64,000 nucleotides of DNA from GCA-020345945 sp964596985. GTDB taxonomy: Archaea > Thermoproteota > Bathyarchaeia > RBG-16-48-13 > GCA-020345945. The first letter of the stretch is position 1. Each line of letters begins with the position of its first letter. The translations under genes were made by a program, and so were the position numbers. Where the stretch lies: contig CAZQWG010000005.1 in the NCBI GenBank assembly GCA_964596985.1, positions 1-64,000 on the forward strand. The letters run 5' to 3'. This document shows, piece by piece, positions 33,717 through 42,940 of this stretch. Below the pieces are notes generated by a model. That model was not told the origin of the DNA and made no database searches. It saw only the letters and a list, made by a program, of their open reading frames with translations.

Positions 33717-34484
33717 TTGGGCAAAGTCTCAGATGCGGTAAAGGGTATCCAGGACCCTCCTTTGAAGAGACGTATATCCGCGGCTAGGAATAGGCTACGT
33801 GTTCAATCAGATCGATTGGAGCAAATGGCAAATCGGCTCCAGAAGCGCAATAAAGCTCTTTTCGAGAAATGTGTCACCTCGAAGCAGTCTAGCAACCATA
33901 GCCGTGCACTCATCTACGCCAACGAGTGTGCTGAGATACGGAAGATAGCGAAGATCGTGATAAATGGCCAGCTGGCTTTGGAACAGGTCATTTTAAGGCT
34001 TGAGACTGTTGAAGAACTAGGAGACATCTTTGTTCAGATGGGTCCTCTAGCGAACGTTGTCCAAGAGATCCAAGGTCAGTTGACGGGTGTTCTGCCTGAA
34101 GTGTCGCATGAACTCGGGGAGATAAACTCTGCCTTGACTACTGCAGTCTTAGAGGCCGGGAACGCAACTGAGAACCCCGCGATGCCGATTCCGATATCTG
34201 ATGAAGCGGCTGAGAAAGTTCTCGCTGAAGCCAATGCCATCGCTGACGAAAGGATGAAAGAACGGTTTCCCGCAGTACTACCGGATGGATTGGAGGCTGT
34301 AGACGAGGTAGTCGATGAGAATATCGAGGAGCGGGTATACGAGTACATCACGTCTGGAAACGATAGAACAATCAGCCTTAGTGATTGCGCCTCTACCTTG
34401 AATGTTTCTCCTGAGCTTGTTGAACAAGCGATCAAAACTCTTACCGAGAAGAAACGTATAATGCTTGAAAAAGCAACCAGTTGA
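33717..34484 (+). CDS. cdvB: ESCRT-III / CdvB cell-division protein with winged-helix tail
   Basis: 255 residues. Residues about 10-175 are the ESCRT-III (Snf7) helical core: basic helix 1 (KRRISAARNRLRVQSDRLEQ), AN-ECAEIRKIAK, and LRLETVEELGDIFVQM. The C-terminal 50 residues (RTISLSDCASTLNVSPELVE and EKKRIMLEK) form a winged helix, as in CdvB, where it binds CdvA. These proteins polymerise on the inner membrane during division. TTG start at 33717. The Vps4-type ATPase lies convergent 80 bases downstream and a second ESCRT-III gene follows at 36089; no cdvA is in the window. Confidence 0.92.
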   Translation: MGKVSDAVKGIQDPPLKRRISAARNRLRVQSDRLEQMANRLQKRNKALFEKCVTSKQSSNHSRALIYANECAEIRKIAKIVINGQLALEQVILRLETVEELGDIFVQMGPLANVVQEIQGQLTGVLPEVSHELGEINSALTTAVLEAGNATENPAMPIPISDEAAEKVLAEANAIADERMKERFPAVLPDGLEAVDEVVDENIEERVYEYITSGNDRTISLSDCASTLNVSPELVEQAIKTLTEKKRIMLEKATS

Positions 34485-34566
34485 ATCGGATAATATTTTT
34501 TCTGCTTGCTGAAAGCCAGTGAACAGCCATACTCCTAAAAGATAAAACAGAGGAGCGACTCGTCTT

Positions 34567-35757
34567 TTAATGTGCTTTGAACTCGTCTGCCCAGCGCTGG
34601 AAATTGTATAGCATGTAGGGTGTTACACTCGGTTTTCTATCCTTGAGCACGTTCTGGAAGTCAGTAAGGCTCAGACTTCGAGGTTTGATTAAAGTATTAT
34701 TTCCCTCAGAGTTTAGAAAGAATTCTCCGACGACCTTTATCTGGACGGCTTGGCATAAGTCGTGAATATCGCTTCCTGAATATCCTTCAGTTGTCTTCGC
34801 AAGTTCCATTAGTTCAACATCATACCCGAGGTCTAGTCCTCTGGTGTACATCTCGAACATTTCACGTCTTGCGTTGAGGTCAGGGAGAGGTACCATGATT
34901 CTTTTCTGGAATCTTCTGATGAACGCGTCGTCTAGATTCCATGGTTTGTTTGTTGCCCCGATGATGTAGATATGGAGTCTCTTCTTCTTGTCCACTAAAC
35001 TGTCCATCTCTCTCAGGAATTGGTTTCTCGCTCTCACCTCACCTCCAACCTCCTCCTTCTGCACGCTGGTCATCGAGTCTATCTCATCGATGAAGATGAT
35101 TGCAGGCTTCGAATTGTCGGCTGCTTCTCTCGCGGCTACAAAGAGTTTTGCAACGTTCTTCTCTGACTCGCCCAACCATTTCGACATTATCGATGCTGCG
35201 TCGACGTAGAAGAAGGTGGCATCGACCTGTGAAGCGACAGCAGCGGCGAGAAGAGTCTTCCCACAGCCTGACGGTCCAAAGAGGAGAATACCTCTAGGCC
35301 ATCCTAGTGGAAAAAGATCAGGTCTTCTGACAGGGAATACAATTGATTCCTCGACAGCTTTCTTGGCGGTCTCAAGACCTACTATGTCTTCCCACCCTAC
35401 ATCGGGTTTCTCGGTAAGGATGAACTCGCTGATTTTTTCCTCGCCTTTTTCCGACTTATCGACAGATGGGCTTTGTGTTTGAAGGTCTTTGACCCTGTTT
35501 GAATAGGACTCGATATGTTTCATGTATGTTGCGTTGCTGTGATTCTCAGGGTATAGTTGACAAAGCTTCAGTAGGATCTCGATGGCTCGTTGATATTTGG
35601 TGATCGCAAGGGATTTCGAACCTTTTTTCTCCAGCTCTAGTGCCTGCCTTGCATATTTGGCTGCCATGGTTTCTAATTCCGATGCTGCCAATGGAATCAA
35701 CTGGCGTAGATTCATGTTCTCCGTATAATAGCAGTTTTTCACTTCTTCCAGTAGCAT
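34567..35757 (-). CDS. cdvC: Vps4/CdvC AAA+ ATPase
   Basis: 396 residues. N-terminal MIT domain (about 28-75: AAKYARQALELEKKGSKSLA), a linker, then a single AAA+ domain: Walker A GPSGCGKTLLAAA, Walker B IIFIDEIDSM, sensor ATNKPWNLDDAFIRRF with the arginine finger, and GYSGSDI. This is the Vps4/CdvC architecture, which disassembles ESCRT-III polymers after binding their tails through MIT. The start is ATG 35757 or ATG 35715 (MNLRQL, with GGAG close upstream). It is convergent to cdvB and divergent from the second ESCRT-III gene. Confidence 0.95.
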   Translation of the reverse strand: MLLEEVKNCYYTENMNLRQLIPLAASELETMAAKYARQALELEKKGSKSLAITKYQRAIEILLKLCQLYPENHSNATYMKHIESYSNRVKDLQTQSPSVDKSEKGEEKISEFILTEKPDVGWEDIVGLETAKKAVEESIVFPVRRPDLFPLGWPRGILLFGPSGCGKTLLAAAVASQVDATFFYVDAASIMSKWLGESEKNVAKLFVAAREAADNSKPAIIFIDEIDSMTSVQKEEVGGEVRARNQFLREMDSLVDKKKRLHIYIIGATNKPWNLDDAFIRRFQKRIMVPLPDLNARREMFEMYTRGLDLGYDVELMELAKTTEGYSGSDIHDLCQAVQIKVVGEFFLNSEGNNTLIKPRSLSLTDFQNVLKDRKPSVTPYMLYNFQRWADEFKAH

Positions 35758-36088
35758 TCGACGCTAGTCATACTTCCTTTTTTACCAATTCGAATATATT
35801 GATCTGAACGTCGAATTCTAATTCTTCTGATTCTATGAGCCTGATCCTTATATTATCAGGTTCTTGACGATCAGTTGCGGCGGTCTTCTTCGGATCGTAT
35901 TTAATCCTCCCGGGTTGGAAGGGATACACAACTCAGGTTGTCGAGTCCTTCTCTTCTGCTGTTACAAGTACATTTCATCGAAGACTCGGGACACGTTGAT
36001 ACTCCTTATGTTAAATCATCCTTAATATTCAGAAAGGATTGACCTCTCTTCCAAGAGAGCGTCGTACTATTTATGGAAAGGTAATCCC
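35758..36088. other. divergent promoter region of cdvC and second ESCRT-III gene
   Basis: About 330 bases with no supported gene. TCGTATTTAATCC near 35896 on the plus strand is TATA-like. No repeat or RNA was recognised. Confidence 0.35.
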
Positions 36089-36754
36089 ATGCAACATAAA
36101 GTCATCGAAAATTGGTTGTCCCCTAGAAGGAAAGGTATATTCGAGCAGATAAAGGATAAATTCCTCCTTCCTCCGTCTCCGTCGCTCCACCGGAGGATCG
36201 CAGACGCTCGTCGCCGGTTGAGACTCCAATCAGCTAAACTTGAAGCTAATGCTTCCAGACTTGCTACACGGGACAAGAAGATGTTCGGTAAATGTGTAAA
36301 AGCAAAGATATCGAAGGATGCTGCCCGATCTATCTTATATGCCAATGAATGTGCCGAGATCAGAAAAGCGACTAAGATTCTTATTCGAAGTCAGCTTTCG
36401 CTTGAACAAGTAAGTCTCAGGCTGGAGACAGTCGATGACCTGGGTAACGTGCTGGTGGACATGGCTCCTGTGGTCGGTGTAATCAAAGAAACCAGAGGAT
36501 CACTTACAGGTATTATGCCGGAAATAGCTTCTGAACTGGGTGCAATCCGCGAGGTGCTCCACGAGACAATCCTTGAAGCAGGAGGCGTCCATTCCACAGA
36601 GATGAGTACAGAAGCCAGCGAAGAGGCCCGGAGAATCGTCCAAGAAGCGAACTTGGTGGCTGAACAGAGAATGAAGGAGCATTTCCCCGAATTACCTACA
36701 GTCTTCTCTTCCGTCCCCCGAGACCTACCAAATATCACACAACGAAAGAACTGA
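36089..36754 (+). CDS. second ESCRT-III (CdvB-paralogue) protein without winged helix
   Basis: 221 residues, a paralogue of the protein at 33717: the same basic helix 1 (HRRIADARRRLRLQSAKLEA), ILYANECAEIRKATKIL, and LRLETVDDLGNVLVDM segments, and IPEI-like GIMPEIASELGAIREVL. It stops soon after the core, with a short Pro-rich tail (PELPTVFSSVPRDLP) that could be a MIT-interacting motif for the Vps4 ATPase, and has no winged helix. This matches CdvB1/B2-type subunits that co-polymerise with CdvB. ATG at 36089; an N-terminal basic stretch (SPRRKGIFEQIKDK) could bind membrane. Confidence 0.9.
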   Translation: MQHKVIENWLSPRRKGIFEQIKDKFLLPPSPSLHRRIADARRRLRLQSAKLEANASRLATRDKKMFGKCVKAKISKDAARSILYANECAEIRKATKILIRSQLSLEQVSLRLETVDDLGNVLVDMAPVVGVIKETRGSLTGIMPEIASELGAIREVLHETILEAGGVHSTEMSTEASEEARRIVQEANLVAEQRMKEHFPELPTVFSSVPRDLPNITQRKN

Positions 36755-36953
36755 TCAACTACATCCCTTACCTTCAATCTTTTAAATCGAATACCCGTTT
36801 TTCGGGCTTATTGAAGGTTCCCTCCAGCTTCTACCCCTCACTTCCCTCCTAATCTCAGGCAAAAATTCGCATCTAAGGCATAAATATTCACAAGCTCTCG
36901 TAATAGGAACTTAACTCTGAAAGATGCGAAGCTATCCGTGAAGGCGACCTGGT

Positions 36954-37559
36954 ATGAGAAGGAATATTGTCTCTGTAGGTCTAGCTATGATCCTATTCGG
37001 TGCAGTACTCGCCTTCCTTGGGCCTTGGAGAGAGATCGTCCTCGTCCCCGAGTTATCCAGCCAAGAACTAACAATATCTGACGAGGAGCTCTTCTACATA
37101 GGCAGCGATGGCTACGTAACCTACTCGGCTGAACTCGGCTCCAACTCCACTACTGACGTATACTTCAAAGTATATTATGGAACGATTCGATTCTTTGTAG
37201 TGGACGACGAAAACTTCCAAGAATGGAAGACCAGTAAGTACTCGACGACCGCCCTTGCCGAGTACGAAGACACCAAAACGGAGAAGTTCACCCTCCAATT
37301 CGAGACTGGAGGAACGTACCACTTCGTGTTCGACAACACTGGTCGCGAAAAGACGAAGAAAGTCTATTTCGACGCATCTGCTAGCTGGGTCGAAACAGAA
37401 CTAACAGAGACCGTAAGGGAGAACAATACCCCGGTCTACGCTGGTATCGCAACAGCAGTCCTTGGTGGCGTGGTCGTGTTCATTGGCTTGCGTATTCAAG
37501 GAGAGAAACGATCCCGATACGACGAGATTCGCGAGCTCTGGCTGGGAAAAGGATCCTAG
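36954..37559 (+). CDS. two-span membrane protein with outer beta-sandwich (emp24/GOLD-like)
   Basis: 201 residues. An N-terminal membrane anchor (VSVGLAMILFGAVLAFLG), an outer domain of about 125 residues rich in aromatic and beta-forming residues, and a second span near 160-180 (AGIATAVLGGVVVFIGLRI) with a short basic cytoplasmic tail. The stretch FTLQFETGGTYHFVFDNTG followed by KVYFDASASW resembles the emp24/GOLD-type beta-sandwich seen in related archaeal and eukaryotic membrane proteins; I hold this lightly. ATG at 36954 with GGTATG nearby. A T-run at 37570-37575 follows. It lies between the ESCRT genes and the archaeosortase. Confidence 0.65.
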   Translation: MRRNIVSVGLAMILFGAVLAFLGPWREIVLVPELSSQELTISDEELFYIGSDGYVTYSAELGSNSTTDVYFKVYYGTIRFFVVDDENFQEWKTSKYSTTALAEYEDTKTEKFTLQFETGGTYHFVFDNTGREKTKKVYFDASASWVETELTETVRENNTPVYAGIATAVLGGVVVFIGLRIQGEKRSRYDEIRELWLGKGS

Positions 37560-37689
37560 CCCGGACTACTTTTTTGGTTCCCTTTTCCAAATAATCGTCC
37601 CAACGATCAAAAGTATAGTCCCAAGGAGCATTGAAACTTCACTGACACTTGAGAAACCCATCATATATGAGATCAGTGTCAGTAATAGT

Positions 37690-38262
37690 ATGACCAATCC
37701 CAAGGCGATGAGAAGGCAGCTGAGTTTGAACCGCAACGTGATTAAAAATCTCCTGATCTACGTTTCTGCTGTTTTAGGAATAACATTCTTTCTCTACTAT
37801 ATCCCTGACTACTTCTTTCTCGAGCAGCTGACCGCATTCTTCTCTTCATGGATCTTGAACTTGGTAGGGGTGCCGCTATCCTACTCTTCTACTTCTCGTG
37901 AAGCCTTCGTAGGTCCGATACGGGTCGTAAGGGAGTGCACAGGCGTGCAGGTTATCTCGGTGATGGCAGGGCTAATACTCCCCATTCGCGAGTCCACTTG
38001 GACACGCAAGATCAAAGTGCTACTGATAGTATCCGTGATCCTCCTTGTGATGAATTTCCTCAGAATCGCACTCGAGATCTGGCTGATCTACTATGGGATA
38101 CTCCCTTGGAGTCTAGCCCACTACCCCCTCAGCCTAGTTCTGGGAATAGCCGGAGTCTACACCCTTGTCCTGATCAGCGATCGAGTATTCCCTGAGTTTG
38201 GAGATCAGATCGCCTACTTCTACACGAGCTTCGCCAAAACCTCAACCAGTCCCAAATCCTAA
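37690..38262 (+). CDS. archaeosortase/exosortase family transpeptidase
   Basis: 190 residues from ATG 37690 (ATG 37708 is possible; an ORF opens at 37462 but overlaps the previous gene). Multi-span membrane protein with the exosortase triad: Cys83 in VRECTGVQVIS, Arg125 in MNFLRIALEI and His144 in LAHYPLSLVLG. Archaeosortases cut C-terminal sorting signals such as PGF-CTERM and join the surface protein to a lipid. The subfamily cannot be named. It is read in the same direction as the two-span beta protein, 130 bases after it. A protein with a PGF-type tail is encoded at 49792. Confidence 0.87.
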   Translation: MTNPKAMRRQLSLNRNVIKNLLIYVSAVLGITFFLYYIPDYFFLEQLTAFFSSWILNLVGVPLSYSSTSREAFVGPIRVVRECTGVQVISVMAGLILPIRESTWTRKIKVLLIVSVILLVMNFLRIALEIWLIYYGILPWSLAHYPLSLVLGIAGVYTLVLISDRVFPEFGDQIAYFYTSFAKTSTSPKS

Positions 38263-38315
38263 ACAATGCCCTTATCTTGATCTACTGGCTTCTACTCTTT
38301 GTCTGTGAGGAAGGG

Positions 38316-39254
38316 TTATTCAAATTCAATCGTTGCCGGCGGCTTTGGGGAGATGTCATAGAGCACCCGAACAATAGACGGCATCGTCTCCGTTATCCGT
38401 CTCTGTATACTTCTCATCCTGTCCCATGTAAGTTCCGTTGGTTTCGCTGTCATCGCATCCATCGAGTTAACAACCCTAACGACGACGATCTCACCGTAGT
38501 TCCTTTTTCCCTGGGCATCAACTCCTGTCGCTCGATCTTGCATGAGTATTGCAAAGGATTGAAAACATGGAGTTTCCGCCGTCTCCTCCTCCACGATCGC
38601 GGTCACTCTTCTGATCGTTTCTATGCGTTCTGGTGTCACCTCGCCGAGGACTCTTAATGCCAGTCCGGGACCAGGGAACGGTCTTCTCTCGAAGGTTTCC
38701 TTTGGCAGCCCGAGCACCTTGGCTACGGCTCTCACCTCAGGCTTATAGAGCTCCCCTAATGGCTCAATAACCTTGAATCCATACTCTTCAACAGAGTCTA
38801 TGCCAATCTGTTCTAAGACGTTGTGTTGGGTCTTCACTCCTTTCTGTGTCTCCACCACGTCTGCGGCTATGGTCCCTTGGAGAAGGCATTTCGCTCCGAC
38901 CTCTCTTGTTACCTCTCCAAGGCATCGATAGAATGTATCTCTGAACGCTTTCCTCTTCTCTTCGGGATCAGTCTTCCCCCTGAGACCAGTAAAGAACCTC
39001 TCGCTCAACTTTCTGACTTCGATCTCGATCCCAAGCCGCCTGAAGACCTTCGAGACTTTTTCCGGCTCCTTTTCTCTCATTAGCCCGTCGTCCAGAAACA
39101 CTGCATGAAGTTTTTCTCCGATAGCCTCATACCCTAACACCGCGGTCGTAGTGCTGTCTACCCCTCCAGAGACGGCGGCAACAGTCTTCCTGTCCCCGAT
39201 TTCGTCTTTCAACCATCGGACTTTGTCTTCGATGAACTTTCTTGGATCGAACAT
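38316..39254 (-). CDS. guaA: GMP synthase subunit B (ATP pyrophosphatase)
   Basis: 312 residues. PP-loop motif AAVSGGVDSTTTAV at about 26-40 and the C-terminal GMP synthetase dimerisation domain (FPGPGLALRVLGEVT near 193; ending PPATIEFE). In archaea the glutaminase part is a separate protein, so this is the synthetase subunit that adenylates XMP and accepts ammonia. ATG at 39254, AGAAATG context with GAAGGAAG upstream. Monocistronic by appearance; the glutaminase subunit is not in the window. Confidence 0.95.
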   Translation of the reverse strand: MFDPRKFIEDKVRWLKDEIGDRKTVAAVSGGVDSTTTAVLGYEAIGEKLHAVFLDDGLMREKEPEKVSKVFRRLGIEIEVRKLSERFFTGLRGKTDPEEKRKAFRDTFYRCLGEVTREVGAKCLLQGTIAADVVETQKGVKTQHNVLEQIGIDSVEEYGFKVIEPLGELYKPEVRAVAKVLGLPKETFERRPFPGPGLALRVLGEVTPERIETIRRVTAIVEEETAETPCFQSFAILMQDRATGVDAQGKRNYGEIVVVRVVNSMDAMTAKPTELTWDRMRSIQRRITETMPSIVRVLYDISPKPPATIEFE

Positions 39255-39357
39255 TTCTCTTCCTTCTACTTTGAGTTGGAAAGAAGTCCTTGCTGGTTGG
39301 CTTAAAGCTTGTTCTCCTCAGAGTGATCAGAAACGAGGAGAAAACTGTGAACTCTGT

Positions 39358-40026
39358 TCAGTCCATATATTTCAGCAACATCCTTGCCGAGTTGATTATG
39401 GAAAAGGCTCCCAGAATTATCAAGAACACTCCGCATATTCCCAGCACTATTCGGTAGACTCTATTGCTCATTATTTTCCTTCCCCTCGACACCGAGAACG
39501 AAACCAACGAAAACCATGTGAGGTCGGAAAACCAGTGCGAAAAGGCAAAGACCGCTACTCCTATGTAACCTGCGGTTACCAGACCGAGTGCTGTGTATTG
39601 ATTTCCGACGGTCGCCCACCACATGAAGAAATAAGGGTTAGATATGCTTGTTGCGAGTCCTGCCAAGATCGGGTTTCCGCTTGTTGGAGAGCTTCTATCC
39701 AGCCTCCATTGCAGCTGGCTGCCGGAAGACGTTGAGGCTCTTAAGAGGTCGAGACTGCTCCAAACCAAGAAGAGCCCTCCGAGCACTCCTGAGAGAAGCC
39801 TTGCATCGTTCGATTCGAAGACAAAGCTCAATCCAAGGAGCAGAGCCAACATGACGATCGTCTCTGCTATCATATGGCCAAGGACAACTAGCGGACCTGC
39901 AATAGACCCTCTCTTTGTTGACCATGCTACTGTCGCAACGAACATTGGTCCTGGAGGTATCGCACCTGAAAATCCTATTATGAAGGAAGCGGAAGCGAGG
40001 AACATCAGTTCTTCAATGCTCAGCAT
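39358..40026 (-). CDS. LysE/RhtB-family amino-acid exporter
   Basis: 222 residues from ATG 40026 (the ORF opens at 40095 with polar residues unlike the family). Six hydrophobic segments and the family signature FSGAIPPGPMFVATV near 16-30 and NPYFFMWWATVG near 133 (the NPK-like loop). LysE-type exporters release amino acids or related compounds. No regulator is adjacent. It ends 100 bases before guaA's start on the same strand, with no shared function evident. Confidence 0.82.
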   Translation of the reverse strand: MLSIEELMFLASASFIIGFSGAIPPGPMFVATVAWSTKRGSIAGPLVVLGHMIAETIVMLALLLGLSFVFESNDARLLSGVLGGLFLVWSSLDLLRASTSSGSQLQWRLDRSSPTSGNPILAGLATSISNPYFFMWWATVGNQYTALGLVTAGYIGVAVFAFSHWFSDLTWFSLVSFSVSRGRKIMSNRVYRIVLGICGVFLIILGAFSIINSARMLLKYMD

Positions 40027-40219
40027 CCAGCCATCACGCGGCGTCGACTCGTTGGACCCGTAGTACCGTTTCTTGCCGTTCCTTCCCTCATGCAATGGGA
40101 TAGATTTATCTCTTCCGAGAATCTCTTGGCTGCGAGAAGAAGTTATCTTCTGGATAGAAAGAATTCTTGAGGGTGGGGATGAATGGAGTTAGATTCCATG
40201 TATTGATGAGGATGGTAAG

Positions 40220-41071
40220 ATGGCTGATCGGCTATTGATTGAAGAACGGATACGAGAATTCCTTCGTGAGGACCTCGGTTTCGGAGATGTCACAAGCGAA
40301 TTATTGATAGATGCTGGGTTGAAAGGTGCTGCCCTGATTGTGTGCCGGGAAGACGCTGTAGTTGCCGGGCTCGAGGAAGCCTCAATCCTTTTCTCGATTC
40401 TTGGCTGCGAGACCGAACAACTCGCGGTCGACGGAGAGGTCGTGAAAGAAGGGAAAACCGTTATGGAGGTTAGAGGGGGTGTGCGGTCCATCCTGCTTGG
40501 TGAGCGGACTGCACTGAACCTGTTGATGAGGATGTCCGGAATTGCGACCGTAACAAGAACTGCCGTTGATAAGGCTAGATCCAAGAATCCCAATATTCGA
40601 GTGGCAGCAACACGGAAAACTGCGCCTGGACTTAGAGTCTTCGACAAGAAGGGTGTTGCCATTGGAGGTGGGGACACTCACCGGATGAGGCTCGATGACT
40701 GTGTTCTAATAAAAAATAATCACATCTCTACAGTCGGTTCAATCTCAGAAGCGGTAAGAAGGGTAAAAGAGGATGTTAGCTTCTCCAAGAAGGTTGAGGT
40801 TGAGGCTGGAACTATGCAGCAAGCTATCGCCGCTGCCGAAGCTGGGGCTGATATCATAATGCTGGATAACTTCTCGCCAGGCGAAATCAGGAAGACGTTG
40901 ACTCGGCTAAGAGACCTAGGGCTTCGCAAAGATATGCTGATAGAGTCTTCGGGTGGCATAACTCTAGAGAATATTGAGGAATACGCTGCCACTGGAGTGG
41001 ATATAATCTCTTTAGGAGCTTTGACTCACTCCGTACGGGCGACGAACATGAATTTGAGAATGAAGGATTAG
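40220..41071 (+). CDS. nadC: nicotinate-nucleotide pyrophosphorylase
   Basis: 283 residues, the usual NadC length. Motifs: REDLGFGDVTSE near 13, ERTALNLLMRMSGIAT near 95, AATRKTAPGLR near 132, GGGDTHRMRLDDCVLIKNNH near 150, VEVEAGT near 193 and ESSGGITLENI near 240. It makes nicotinate mononucleotide from quinolinate and PRPP in NAD synthesis. ATG at 40220 with GGATGGTAAG upstream. nadA and nadB are not in the window. Confidence 0.95.
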   Translation: MADRLLIEERIREFLREDLGFGDVTSELLIDAGLKGAALIVCREDAVVAGLEEASILFSILGCETEQLAVDGEVVKEGKTVMEVRGGVRSILLGERTALNLLMRMSGIATVTRTAVDKARSKNPNIRVAATRKTAPGLRVFDKKGVAIGGGDTHRMRLDDCVLIKNNHISTVGSISEAVRRVKEDVSFSKKVEVEAGTMQQAIAAAEAGADIIMLDNFSPGEIRKTLTRLRDLGLRKDMLIESSGGITLENIEEYAATGVDIISLGALTHSVRATNMNLRMKD

Positions 41072-41221
41072 GCCAACAATCCAACACCTCTCTGGTTGAG
41101 GAAAGAGACGGCGGGTCTGGAATCAGCAACACCCTACGGATCGTTGGCAGACGCTTCTCCCCCTAACCCGCACGGCAGTCAGACGATCGGTCTTTCTATA
41201 TGAGCGATTCATGGTGATCCC

Positions 41222-42442
41222 TTGAAGTATCTCTTAATTGTAGGAGATGGGATGGCTGACTACCCCATTCCAGAGCTAGGGTATCGTACTCCCCTTCAAG
41301 AGGCATGCACCCCAAATATGGATTATTTGAGCAAGAATGGGCGGGTCGGTCTTCTTAGAACGATACCTGAAGGCCTGCAGCCCGGTTCAGATACCGCTCA
41401 CCTATCAATACTCGGCTATGACCCACATAGGTACAAGGTTGGTAGAGGTGCATTGGAGGCGGCCAGTCGCGGGGTCCCGCTTGCCTCAAAAGACGTTGCT
41501 TTTCGCTGCAACCTGATCACCGAGAATAGAGGAAGACTAGACGACTATTCTGCTGGCCAGATATCTACTTCTGAGGCTCTTGAGATAATGGATTTCGTTA
41601 AGATGTCTATTGGAAAAACTGAGGGAATCGATTTCTATGCTGGGGTAGGATATAGGCATCTTCTTGTCTTGAGAGACAATCCTTCAGCAGACCAAGTTTG
41701 CTGTGTCGCGCCTCATCATGCTCAAGGAAAAAGCGTGGATGAAATTCTACCTACCCCCCTCACTAGAGAGGCCGAGAACGCTGCAAACCGGCTGAGATGG
41801 ATGATTTCAACCTCGAGAAAGATCCTGAAAAATCATAAAATAAATGGTGTTAGGGGGAAGCTGGGGAAGAAACCTGCAAACATGCTGTGGCCGTGGGGAC
41901 CTGGAAAGAAACCCTCTCTTCCTCCTTTCAAAGTGTCTCACGGGGTCAGAGGATCGGTGGTCTCTGCGGTCGATCTGATTAGAGGTATAGCTAGGCTCGT
42001 ATCAATGGAGGTTCTTGATGTTCCTGGTGCAACAGGATACTCCGACACCAACTACGAGAACAAAGCCGACTACGCTCTTCGAGGGCTGAGAAACAGCGAT
42101 CTGGTACTCGTCCATGTCGAGGCTCCAGACGAAGCTTCACATGAAGGTAATCTCGAATTGAAGATAAGAACTATAGAGGACCTCGACTCTCGGCTGCTAG
42201 GCAGAATCCTCGACAATCTAGAGAACAAGATCGTAATCTCAGTATTACCAGATCACTACACATCACTTGAAGCTATGAAACATACGGGTGATCCTGTCCC
42301 ATTTCTAGTATTCTCACCCACCCAGAGGTCTGATCGTATATCTTCTTTCGATGAGGTATCGGCTACGAAAGGAGGTCTAGGTCTTCTTGAGGGAACCCGT
42401 CTGATACCTCTCTTGCTGGACGTTGGAAATATCACTAGTTAG
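41222..42442 (+). CDS. apgM: archaeal 2,3-bisphosphoglycerate-independent phosphoglycerate mutase
   Basis: 406 residues, alkaline-phosphatase fold. N-terminal LLIVGDGMADYP (first metal Asp), GLQPGSDTAHLSILGYDP with the phospho-Ser, CVAPHHAQGKS near 160, VHVEAPDEASHEGN and VLPDHYTS near 345. It interconverts 3- and 2-phosphoglycerate in glycolysis/gluconeogenesis. TTG start at 41222 with GGTGATCC directly before. A GlpX-like fructose bisphosphatase lies at 55098, also gluconeogenic. Confidence 0.95.
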   Translation: MKYLLIVGDGMADYPIPELGYRTPLQEACTPNMDYLSKNGRVGLLRTIPEGLQPGSDTAHLSILGYDPHRYKVGRGALEAASRGVPLASKDVAFRCNLITENRGRLDDYSAGQISTSEALEIMDFVKMSIGKTEGIDFYAGVGYRHLLVLRDNPSADQVCCVAPHHAQGKSVDEILPTPLTREAENAANRLRWMISTSRKILKNHKINGVRGKLGKKPANMLWPWGPGKKPSLPPFKVSHGVRGSVVSAVDLIRGIARLVSMEVLDVPGATGYSDTNYENKADYALRGLRNSDLVLVHVEAPDEASHEGNLELKIRTIEDLDSRLLGRILDNLENKIVISVLPDHYTSLEAMKHTGDPVPFLVFSPTQRSDRISSFDEVSATKGGLGLLEGTRLIPLLLDVGNITS

Positions 42443-42481
42443 CTCTGAGACTACGCTTTCTCATATTCGGAAAATCGCTGT

Positions 42482-42862
42482 TTAGACTCTCTCTTTCAGG
42501 TAGTTCTGGATGGCAGTATGTAGGGCGTCCGCCGCGAGGTTTGAGCAATGCATCTTTGCTGGCGGTAGACCTCCGAGAGCATCAGCGACGTCTTCCCTTG
42601 TGATCCTGAGAGCTTCTTCCAAGGTTTTTCCTTTGGCGATTTCCGTAGTCATGCTGCTCGTGGCAATCGCAGCTCCGCATCCGAAGGCTTTGAATCTTAC
42701 GTCAACCAGCCTGTCATCCTCTACTTTAATGTAGATAGTCATCATATCTCCGTCGGCAGGATTACCTACGGTACCTTCGCCGTCAGCGTCGGGTATTCTC
42801 CCGGCGTTCCTCGGATTCCTGAAATGATCCATTACCTTCTCGTTGTACATGCTTGCCATCAT
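42482..42862 (-). CDS. IscU/NifU-like Fe-S scaffold with Asp in place of the first cysteine
   Basis: 126 residues with the IscU fold signature: YNEKVMDHFRNPRNAG at the N-terminus, VRFKAFGCGAAIATSS near 56-71 and AKMHCSN near 102-108. The second and third ligand cysteines are present, but the first, normally in GNPxCGD, is Asp37 (GNPADGDMM). Asp can ligate iron-sulfur clusters, so the protein may hold a cluster differently or act as a carrier. No IscS or SufBC is nearby. Start ATG 42862 (ATG 42859 equally possible). Confidence 0.87.
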   Translation of the reverse strand: MMASMYNEKVMDHFRNPRNAGRIPDADGEGTVGNPADGDMMTIYIKVEDDRLVDVRFKAFGCGAAIATSSMTTEIAKGKTLEEALRITREDVADALGGLPPAKMHCSNLAADALHTAIQNYLKERV

Positions 42863-42940
42863 CTTGCAGGGTGAATGGAAGCTTCTTCTCTGGTGCTCTT
42901 GAAAAAAATAGGAGTTGGAACGGGTTGATAGTAGTCTGAT

